This document shows positions 44,122 through 50,735 of a stretch of 64,000 nucleotides of DNA, in pieces. The notes under the pieces were generated by a model. That model was not told the origin of the DNA. It saw only the letters and a program-made list of their open reading frames with translations, and did not search any database. Every line of letters begins with the position of its first letter. Within the stretch, counting starts at the first letter, position 1. The stretch lies in the NCBI RefSeq assembly GCF_000018405.1, contig NC_009943.1, positions 685,001 to 749,000 of the forward strand. The letters are read 5' to 3'. The position numbers and the translations under genes are program-made. Source of the DNA: Desulfosudis oleivorans Hxd3. Lineage in GTDB: Bacteria; Desulfobacterota; Desulfobacteria; Desulfobacterales; Desulfosudaceae.

Positions 44122-44174
44122 AGCATGATGATAATGGTCCGATTCGTTGCAGCAGCGCAGACAGCAGGCCGTTT

Positions 44175-45302
44175 ATGAGTGGGGCTGGTCCCAGAGAACG
44201 CTATGCCCGGGACACCCGGATCATTGAAACCCGGGAGGAGATCACCCTCTGTTTCGGCGCCGTCGGCCGGTCCACCCCAGGCGATTCGGAACCGGTCATT
44301 GACACGGCCACACACGTTATTCTTACCCCGCCGGCGGCCAAGCGGCTTTCCCAGGTGCTCATGGCGGCCCTGGCCCGCCATGAGTCCCTCTACGGCGTCA
44401 TTGATCCGCCGGTCCCGCCCCGGATAAAGGAGCCTGATGCCACGGCTCTTGCCGGGGGGGCCGGGCACTCGCCGGGCGTGGACCGGCTGCTTCGCCTGGT
44501 GGAAGGCCTCGGTGTCTATTCCGCGCTGGAACGCTCCTTTAAGCTTTTTCCCGGTGTGATTCTGGGAGACCGGGTTCTTGTGGGGTTTAACACCGATGCC
44601 CTTGCCGTCGATGACCGGGACGACCGACTGCTTGGCGTCTGCCGGAACCTCGGCATGCCGGAGCGGTTTGAGAAAATCTATCGCGAGCGCCTGCCGGAGT
44701 CCAACGTCATCCTTTTCGGTTACGAGGGAAATGAAACCGGTGGCGGCACCTGCAAGGCCTACCTGGAGTTCAGCGGACTGTACATAACAGCGGCAACAAA
44801 GGACCCGGACACGCCGCCCTCCGCACTGCTTCACCTGGGATTTAAATGGGATGTTGCCGACAGCCGGAAGGCGGCCCTGGCCCGTTATACCTCCCATGTC
44901 GGAATGTCGTCAGAAGAGATGCTCAAAAGGGTGGCGCAGCGGTTTTACGCTTCCGAAGCCACGGCGTCTTATGAAATCGTCCGCGGCATCGTTCAACACG
45001 CCGCCGGGACGATGGCACCCGAGGACTTTTTGTATCTGGAGGTGGAAGAGGAGGGCAATCCCCGCCGGTCTTACGACATCAACATGTATCGGGCCGGGTT
45101 CACGTTGAAGGACCTCTACCCCTGGCTGCGGGAGGCCTGTCGTATCAACGGCATCGGCCCGGAGACCTTTCACCGGTTTTACGAGCCCATGAAGCACCGG
45201 TTGTTCGGGCATGTTTCCGGCGGGCAGGACAGGGAGGGCAGGGACTTTCTTACTTTTTATTACGGTGTGTCGGGCGGCACGGAGCCGGCGGAAGAACGAT
45301 GA
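44175..45302 (+). CDS. DUF3467-like domain fused to an unrecognised C-terminal domain (375 aa)
   Basis: Residues about 10-75 match the DUF3467 pattern seen again in the small protein at 48267: YA...TREE(I/F)T..FG, then D....(I)IL.P.AAKR....L, then E..YG.I. DUF3467 proteins are small and of unknown function. Residues about 100-375 form a second domain I do not recognise, with LGDRVLVGFNTDALAVDD, NVILFGYEGNETGGGT, LHLGFKWD and a C-terminal HRLFGHVSGGQDREGRDF, then YYG. This end resembles that of the unknown protein at 46215-47078. I chose ATG 44175, 53 bp after the giant gene's stop; the frame is open from 44103. It overlaps the radical SAM gene by 4 bp (ATGA), so the two are translationally coupled. 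No terminator separates it from the giant gene. Confidence 0.8.
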   Translation: MSGAGPRERYARDTRIIETREEITLCFGAVGRSTPGDSEPVIDTATHVILTPPAAKRLSQVLMAALARHESLYGVIDPPVPPRIKEPDATALAGGAGHSPGVDRLLRLVEGLGVYSALERSFKLFPGVILGDRVLVGFNTDALAVDDRDDRLLGVCRNLGMPERFEKIYRERLPESNVILFGYEGNETGGGTCKAYLEFSGLYITAATKDPDTPPSALLHLGFKWDVADSRKAALARYTSHVGMSSEEMLKRVAQRFYASEATASYEIVRGIVQHAAGTMAPEDFLYLEVEEEGNPRRSYDINMYRAGFTLKDLYPWLREACRINGIGPETFHRFYEPMKHRLFGHVSGGQDREGRDFLTFYYGVSGGTEPAEER

Positions 45303-46225
45303 CGAGGGACCGTGTTGACCTGAAAGATTATGTCGTTGTTTCCCTGTGGTTCGGCTGCAACAACGATTGCACCCTCTGCATGCTGGCCGGGCTTCGGCAG
45401 AACCTGCCGCCCATTGGGTTTGACCGGTTTCGGGAAGTGATCACCGCGGTCCGCCGGCAGGGGCGGTACAGGAACCTGATCCTGTCCGGAGCCGAGGTGA
45501 CCACCTTTGAGGAGCTGCCGCAATATGTGAAATTTGCCGCTTCCCTGGGGTGGTTCAAAAAGATACAGGTGCAGACCAACGGCCGGCGCCTGGCCGACAG
45601 GGCATATCTTCAGGCCCTGGTGGACGGCGGGGTAAACGAGTTCTTTGTCAGCATTCACGGCACCGGGGCCGTGCATGACACCATCACCCGGCGCCCCGGA
45701 TCCTACCATGAAACCATGCAGGGGCTTCGCAACCTGGCCGTGTTGAATGTGAATGTCATCACCAACACGGTCCTGACCACGGCCAACTGCCATGACCTTG
45801 AGAACATCATGGCCGTGCTGTCCGCGGAGCGAGTCAGCGAGTTTCATCTGTGGAATTTTTTCCCCATGAGAAAGACGGACCAGAACAGCCTGGTCGTGGA
45901 CCTGGAAACGGTTGTCGGCCTTATTCCAAGGCTGCGGGAGATGCTGGGACCGGTTGCGCGGCCCCTGGTGCTAAAGGCCTTTCCCCACTGCCTGTCCGCC
46001 GTGCCGGGCGTGGTGTTTGACGGCCGGTTCCCGGAGACGGTGCTGCCGGCAGCCTTCTGGCGGGCCTTTGACAAGAGCCGGTTCGGTTTGTGTGTCCATC
46101 GGCACCGGTGCGCGGACAACCTGTGCTGGGGCCTTTCGGATGCCTACCGGTCCCGGTTCGGAGACGAACAAGACCGGCTTTTTCCTCTGGCCGGCCCCGG
46201 AAAAGAGAGTTCCCATGAAGCGTGA
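45299..46225 (+). CDS. Radical SAM protein
   Basis: The cluster-binding motif CNNDCTLC (Cys20, Cys24, Cys27, CxxxCxxC) follows the first strand, as in radical SAM enzymes. The SAM-binding strand follows, with LSGAEVTTF in the place of the GGEP motif. The next strands (QVQTNGRRL, FFVSIHG, NTVLTTAN) complete a partial TIM barrel. The C-terminus holds Cys265, Cys271 and Cys276, followed by WGLSDAY and an FGDE stretch. That resembles the C-terminal cysteine motif of radical SAM proteins that bind a second cluster, but it is shorter than a SPASM domain. It sits inside a four-gene overlapping block beside a methyltransferase, which suggests post-translational modification. The substrate is unknown; the giant protein or a partner is my guess. 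Confidence 0.88.
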   Translation: MTRDRVDLKDYVVVSLWFGCNNDCTLCMLAGLRQNLPPIGFDRFREVITAVRRQGRYRNLILSGAEVTTFEELPQYVKFAASLGWFKKIQVQTNGRRLADRAYLQALVDGGVNEFFVSIHGTGAVHDTITRRPGSYHETMQGLRNLAVLNVNVITNTVLTTANCHDLENIMAVLSAERVSEFHLWNFFPMRKTDQNSLVVDLETVVGLIPRLREMLGPVARPLVLKAFPHCLSAVPGVVFDGRFPETVLPAAFWRAFDKSRFGLCVHRHRCADNLCWGLSDAYRSRFGDEQDRLFPLAGPGKESSHEA

Positions 46226-47078
46226 TGCTGAATACATTGGCCCCGAAGATGTTTTTTACGATTACTGCCTTCATGCGTATACACCGCCTGTGCCGGCGCA
46301 AGGAAAGCTCCGTTCCGTCAACCTGCTGCGCCATTCCTTTGCGGTGCAGGGCGTGGGCGAGGCCATGTACGATCTTGTGGAGGGGCTTCGCCATACCGTC
46401 GGCACGGGCAACACGGTCTGGGGACTGAAGATGGCGGGAACGGCCATCGCCTGGGAGTACTATTTTTACGATTACCGGCGACGGGACCGGGAGCGGTCCA
46501 TGTCCCGGGTGCTTCAGGCCATGCGGCCCTGGGTAACCCCCCGGGTGGTGCCCAATGAAAACCTGCACTATTTCATGTTCTCCATCGACATCACCGACGA
46601 CCTGCTGGGCGGGGACGGTTACCTTGACCGGGTTCACATGTATATCGGCACGCCCGGCAGCACGGTGTCGGCCGGTATCTGCTACGCCCTCACCGGAAAG
46701 GGGGCAGCACTGGAAAATCTCTACTATTTTTTTCGGCCCGCTGACCAGATGGATGAAATCGCCTTCAAGATCGCCTGTTCGGCCCATGTCGACGACCTGC
46801 GCATTGCCCTGGACGCGATCCTGTGGCCGGAGCTGCGGCAATGTCGCACCATCTGCTGTGCCAACAAGTCGGAATGTGACTGCATCTATTTTTCAGGCAT
46901 CACGGTGGATCAGTTTCTCTTTTTTCTTGAGAAAATGGCATATCCGGATTCCATCATCGCTTTTGTCAGGAAGAACCGGGACCGGCTGGACCACCTGCTG
47001 TTTGACGTGGGAATCGATTACCGGATGGAAAACGGCCGGCTGGTGATTCCCAAGAGCGGGTACTATGGCACCTTCTAA
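46215..47078 (+). CDS. Protein of unknown function in the modification cassette (287 aa)
   Basis: I do not recognise this family. I chose ATG 46215, which follows AGAGAG and overlaps the radical SAM gene by 11 bp. The protein is soluble-looking, with no signal peptide or membrane segment. Visible stretches include NTVWGLKMAGTAIAWEYYFYD, a SIDITDDLLGGDGYLDRVHM segment, CxxxCCANKSECDC (a cluster of four to five Cys near residues 213-222) and a C-terminal LFDVGIDYRMENG, then GYYG. The layout (VWGLKM.GTAIAWE ~ VLVGFNTDALAVD; the HxxxxDVGxDY...YYG end) resembles the C-terminal domain of the protein at 44175-45302, so the two may be distant relatives. The Cys cluster could bind a metal. Overlap with both neighbours points to a shared process. 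Confidence 0.75.
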   Translation: MKRDAEYIGPEDVFYDYCLHAYTPPVPAQGKLRSVNLLRHSFAVQGVGEAMYDLVEGLRHTVGTGNTVWGLKMAGTAIAWEYYFYDYRRRDRERSMSRVLQAMRPWVTPRVVPNENLHYFMFSIDITDDLLGGDGYLDRVHMYIGTPGSTVSAGICYALTGKGAALENLYYFFRPADQMDEIAFKIACSAHVDDLRIALDAILWPELRQCRTICCANKSECDCIYFSGITVDQFLFFLEKMAYPDSIIAFVRKNRDRLDHLLFDVGIDYRMENGRLVIPKSGYYGTF

Positions 47079-48105
47079 CCCGGATAACACGGCCAGGGAC
47101 TATCTTGTGGTGGACCGCTTCATGGGCACCATGATCCATGCAGAGGCCCTGGCCACGGCCTTTGAGATCGGCGTGGTGGACTGTCTGATCAGCCGGGGCC
47201 CCGCATCCTCCGGGGTGCTTGCGGAGCGGCTTTCAGCAACGCCGGACGGCATGGCACTGCTGCTGGATATTCTGATCGAAAGCGGGGTCGTGGCGGAGAA
47301 GGACGGCGCCTGCGCACTGGCGGACAGTTTTTTAAAGGCGCTCTGTTTTCGGGACCTGATGGAGGCCAGGCTGTTCATGGCCCGCATGGCGGCCCAGGAT
47401 CTGCTGGGCGGTTTTGCCGATCTGGTGACGGACCGGGCCCGTTTTATGGACCGGGCCCGTTTTCACCGGCTGTTCGCCTATGACCGCTGCTTTGGTACGG
47501 ATGCGGCGGACCGCCGGGCCACTGCCCGGTGGATGCGGATCACCACGGTCCTGACCCGGTATGAAGCGGCGGTGTGCATGGCGCACCACGATTTTTCTCC
47601 CTATCGCCGCCTGCTTGACGTGGGCGGCAACAGCGGCGAGTTCGCCCTGCGCCTGTGTCGGCGTCATACCCGCCTGCGGGCCACGGTGTTCGATCTGCCC
47701 CTGGTCTGCGAGACGGGCATGGCCCATGTCGGCGGCGAACCCGAGGCGGACCGGATTGCCTTTGTAAAGGGCAACGCCCTGGCCGATGCTTTTCCCGCCG
47801 GTCATGACCTGGTGGTTTTCAAGTCCATGCTGCATGACTGGCCGGACGATGAGGCCCGGCAGCTTATTCAAAAGGCGGCCCGGGCCCTGTCTCCCGGTGG
47901 ACGCCTGTTGATTTTCGAGCGAGCACGCTACGTTTCCGGCAAACAGCGGCTGAGCCATGCCGTGCTGCCGTTTCTGATTTTTTTTCACAGTTACCGGGCA
48001 CCGGCGGTTTACGCGGACTTCATGAAGGCCGCCGGGTTTTCAGATATTCAGGTTGACAGCATCGACCTGGAGATGCCGTTCATGCTGGTTACCGGGCGGC
48101 TGTAG
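47065..48105 (+). CDS. SAM-dependent O-methyltransferase-like protein
   Basis: This belongs to the plant-type/AcnD-like O-methyltransferase group, with an N-terminal winged-helix dimerisation domain (residues about 15-100: ALATAFEIGVVDCL, then LAERLSATPDGMALLLDIL) and a Rossmann SAM-binding domain. Motif I is LLDVGGNSGEF (residues 183-193), followed by ATVFDLPLVC, FVKGNALAD and FKSMLHDWPDDEA. The His of HDWPDD corresponds to the catalytic base of this family. Its 346 aa are typical. It overlaps the preceding gene by 14 bp. The C-terminal end lacks the usual long tail, and no substrate can be read from the sequence. Confidence 0.85.
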   Translation: MAPSNPDNTARDYLVVDRFMGTMIHAEALATAFEIGVVDCLISRGPASSGVLAERLSATPDGMALLLDILIESGVVAEKDGACALADSFLKALCFRDLMEARLFMARMAAQDLLGGFADLVTDRARFMDRARFHRLFAYDRCFGTDAADRRATARWMRITTVLTRYEAAVCMAHHDFSPYRRLLDVGGNSGEFALRLCRRHTRLRATVFDLPLVCETGMAHVGGEPEADRIAFVKGNALADAFPAGHDLVVFKSMLHDWPDDEARQLIQKAARALSPGGRLLIFERARYVSGKQRLSHAVLPFLIFFHSYRAPAVYADFMKAAGFSDIQVDSIDLEMPFMLVTGRL

Positions 48106-48178
48106 CCCGCAGTTTGACGCAGAGACTGCGGGAAAAGGCCATTTATGGATGGAAACTAAGGAATATCGAAGGTTTCCG

Positions 48179-48207
48179 TTGACACCCCCTGCCGGATGCG
48201 GTATGTA
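48179..48207 (+). promoter_or_regulatory. Candidate sigma-70 promoter before the small DUF3467 gene
   Basis: TTGACA (48179-48184), a 17-base spacer and TATGTA (48202-48207) lie 60 bp upstream of the start codon. Just after the methyltransferase stop there is a 7-bp inverted repeat (CCCGCAG 48106-48112, CTGCGGG 48126-48132) without a T-run. Confidence 0.5.
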
Positions 48208-48266
48208 GACAACACAGCAGGCAGGTGGTTTTTTCTTACGACATTTTCATTTCGGGAGGTATGCAG

Positions 48267-48620
48267 ATGGTACAGAAAAAAGATGGTGACACGGGCAAAG
48301 GCAACCCAACGGCCGGCGTGGACGAGAAAAAGACCACGATCAAGTGGGACGTGGCTGGAATGCAGACCAGCTATGCCAACGTCTGCAACGTGTCGAGCAC
48401 CCGCGAGGAGTTCACGATTCTGTTCGGGATCAACAAGACCTGGAATCCCGAGCAGCGCGAGCTGACCGTTGACATGAGCGACCGGATCATCCTCAATCCC
48501 TTTGCCGCCAAGCGCATGGCCATGCTGCTGTCCAACGTGATCCGTCAGTATGAAGACCGCTACGGCGAAATCGCCCTGGATCCGGCGGAGAAAATTCCGG
48601 AGACCCAGGGAAACGCCTGA
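48267..48620 (+). CDS. Small DUF3467 protein
   Basis: This 117-aa soluble protein is nearly all DUF3467 domain: YANVCNVSSTREEFTILFG, then DMSDRIILNPFAAKRMAML, then YEDRYGEI. I chose ATG 48267 because GGGAGG lies 7 bases upstream; ATG 48261 is too close to it. The first ~25 residues are polar and lysine-rich. The family has no established function. It is the second copy of this domain within 4 kb, the other being fused to a larger protein at 44175. It has its own candidate promoter and terminator, so it may be made in larger amounts than its neighbours, as a chaperone or regulator would be. Confidence 0.85.
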   Translation: MVQKKDGDTGKGNPTAGVDEKKTTIKWDVAGMQTSYANVCNVSSTREEFTILFGINKTWNPEQRELTVDMSDRIILNPFAAKRMAMLLSNVIRQYEDRYGEIALDPAEKIPETQGNA

Positions 48621-48651
48621 TCGTCTGAAGGCTGTTTTTACCGCTGTGCCA

Positions 48652-48681
48652 CATGGGGCGTTATCGCCCCATGCTGTTTTT
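48652..48681 (+). terminator. Intrinsic terminator after the small DUF3467 gene
   Basis: A perfect 9-bp stem, CATGGGGCG and CGCCCCATG (48652-48660 with 48665-48673), has a TTAT loop and is followed by CTGTTTTT. It begins 31 bp after the stop codon. Confidence 0.7.
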
Positions 48682-48875
48682 CCGGCAGCCATTGCCGGGA
48701 ATGCCGGGGGCGAATGCGAACCTTTTGTTAATGACGTCTTCCGGCAGGGACGTAACGTGGCTCAAGCGGCCTATAACAGTTCGTGCTTTTTTAAAAAACG
48801 GCCGAACTTTATACAACAGGCTGTGCTTGATATGAATACCTATCCATCGAAACACTTCATGAAATATTCAGGCTA

Positions 48876-50723
48876 ATGGGACCTCATGCCGACCCACAGA
48901 CCACAGCCTCTCAACAGGGCCAGACCCTCTGGTCCGGCCTGGTCGCAACGGACCGGGAGACATTCTTTTCTTCATGGCTTGCGATTCAGTGCTCTCTGAT
49001 TCGGGAATGCCGCCAGGCGGTCCTGGTGCTTGGCGAACCCGGTACCGGGCAGTATCTTCCCGTAGCGGCATGGCCTGAAGGCGGAAACGAGGGGGAGCGC
49101 CTGGCCGATGTTCTGGACCAGACCCTGGCCGAGCAGGAAGGTATGCTGGTCGGACTTGAGCCCGTGGAGGGCGTTGCCTGTTACGGACTTGCCTATCCCA
49201 TAAAGGTGGATGGCGAATGTGTGGGCGCCGTGGCCGCCGAGGTGGCGGCAACCCGCGAAGACCGGCTTCGTCCTGCCATGGAGAGCCTTCAGTGGGGGGC
49301 GATCTGGATCGAGAACTGGTACCGCCGGCGCCGCAACCTGGAAGACGGTGATATTCTCACCCGGCTCAAGGGAGCGGTGGATATTCTGGCCGGCGTACTG
49401 GCGGAAACCCGCTTTGACGGTGCCGCCATGGCCTTTGTGACGGCGGTTGCCACGCGGCTCAACTGCGACCGGGTCAGCCTCGGCCTGATTCGGAAAAAAT
49501 TTGCCCATGTGGCGGCGGTCTCCCACTCCGCCGTGGTGGGCCGGAAGATGAACCTGCTTCGGGCCATCGGCGCGGCCATGGACGAGGCGGTTGCCCAGCG
49601 CGCCGAAATTACCTACCCCCCCCCTCCCGAGGCCCAGCCCTTTGTTCTGCGCGATCACGAACACCTGGCCCTCAAGCACGGCACCCAGGCCATCCTTACA
49701 ATACCGCTTCACGGCGGGGACCGGTACTACGGCGCCGTCACCCTGGAGCGACAGAAAGACCGGCCTTTTACCGCCGATGAACTGGCCTATGTTAAAAGCA
49801 TTGCCGCGCTTTCCGGGCCGGCCCTGGAAAGCCGGCACCACCAGGACCGGCCTGTGGTGGTGCTGGCCTTCCAGGCCCTGAAGCGCCAGGCGGCCAGATT
49901 GCTGGGTGCCGGGTACACCGGCAGAAAGGCAGTGGCGGCGGCCCTGCTGCTGACGGCTCTGGTGCTTACCTTTGCCAGGGGGGATTACCGGATTTCAACG
50001 GATATGGTGCTGGAGGGGGCCGTGCAACGATCCGTGGTGGCCCCTTTTGACGGGTTTATCGCGGCGGCACCGGCCCGAGCCGGAGACGTGGTGGTGGCGA
50101 ATGACCTGTTGTGCGCCCTGGACGACCGGGATTTCCGGCTGGACCGAATTCACTGGCTGGGCCGGATGAATCAGTACCGCCGCCAGCTTCAGGACGCCGT
50201 GGCCCGTGGCAACCGGGCCGAAGCCAACATCATTCAGGCCCAGCTGGATCAGGCCGCGGCCCAGCTGGAAATGGCGGAAACCCGTCTTGAACGTGTCGGC
50301 CTGCGAGCCCCCTTTGCCGGCGTGCTGCTCAGCGGCGACCTGACCCAGCGGCTGGGCGGAGCCGTTCGCCAGGGAGAGGAGCTTTTTCAGATCGCCCCCC
50401 TGGACGCCTACCGCGTGATTCTCAAGGTCAATGAACGCCGCATTACCGATGTGGTCGAAGGGCAGTCCGGCACCCTGGTTCTTTCGTCCCTGCCGGAAGA
50501 GACCTATGGTTTTACGGTGACAAAAATTACGCCCGTGACCACCCCCGAGGAAGGCAACAACTATTTTCGCGTGGAAGCCGCTTTGGACTCGCCGTCGCCA
50601 TTGCTTCGTCCGGGCATGGAGGGGGTGGGTAAAATTCACGTGGACCGGCGGCTTCTGGTGAGCATCTGGACCCGGCCTCTTTTTGAATGGGTGCGGATCA
50701 AGATATGGTCCTGGTGGCCCTGA
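48876..50723 (+). CDS. GAF-domain membrane-fusion (HlyD-type) protein
   Basis: The N-terminal ~330 residues are cytoplasmic: a possible degenerate GAF domain (about 25-150) and a clear one (about 165-315, with FVTAVATRLNCDRVSLGLI and ILTIPLHGGDRYYGAVTLE). A TM helix follows at about 347-365 (AAALLLTALVLTFA). Residues about 375-605 are a periplasmic adaptor: VVAPFDGFIAAAPARAGDVV is the first lipoyl half, a coiled coil follows, then LRAPFAGVLLSGDLTQRLG is the second half, and a beta-barrel domain ends with PGMEGVGKIHVDRR. Adaptors of this shape join an inner-membrane exporter to TolC. The start has a weak ribosome binding site. The next gene begins 12 bp downstream and also carries an HlyD part. 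Confidence 0.82.
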   Translation: MGPHADPQTTASQQGQTLWSGLVATDRETFFSSWLAIQCSLIRECRQAVLVLGEPGTGQYLPVAAWPEGGNEGERLADVLDQTLAEQEGMLVGLEPVEGVACYGLAYPIKVDGECVGAVAAEVAATREDRLRPAMESLQWGAIWIENWYRRRRNLEDGDILTRLKGAVDILAGVLAETRFDGAAMAFVTAVATRLNCDRVSLGLIRKKFAHVAAVSHSAVVGRKMNLLRAIGAAMDEAVAQRAEITYPPPPEAQPFVLRDHEHLALKHGTQAILTIPLHGGDRYYGAVTLERQKDRPFTADELAYVKSIAALSGPALESRHHQDRPVVVLAFQALKRQAARLLGAGYTGRKAVAAALLLTALVLTFARGDYRISTDMVLEGAVQRSVVAPFDGFIAAAPARAGDVVVANDLLCALDDRDFRLDRIHWLGRMNQYRRQLQDAVARGNRAEANIIQAQLDQAAAQLEMAETRLERVGLRAPFAGVLLSGDLTQRLGGAVRQGEELFQIAPLDAYRVILKVNERRITDVVEGQSGTLVLSSLPEETYGFTVTKITPVTTPEEGNNYFRVEAALDSPSPLLRPGMEGVGKIHVDRRLLVSIWTRPLFEWVRIKIWSWWP

Positions 50724-50735
50724 CAGGGGGCGTGC

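Noticed and set aside
39238-42888. CRISPR-like regular spacing
   Set aside because: The 384-bp period is in frame and the whole unit is repeated, not a short repeat with unique spacers.
40507-43770. A 1,087-codon open frame on the minus strand
   Set aside because: It is a shadow of the 384-bp repeat: a unit length divisible by three without stops on the other strand stays open in every copy. There is no start site, and the plus-strand protein is in frame throughout.
43776-44897. A 373-codon minus-strand frame across the end of the giant gene
   Set aside because: It overlaps the giant gene's C-terminus and the DUF3467-like gene, both supported by sequence motifs or frame continuity.
48106-48132. 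Terminator after the methyltransferase gene
   Set aside because: The 7-bp inverted repeat has a 13-base loop and is followed by AAAAGG, not a T-run; it may be only a chance repeat.
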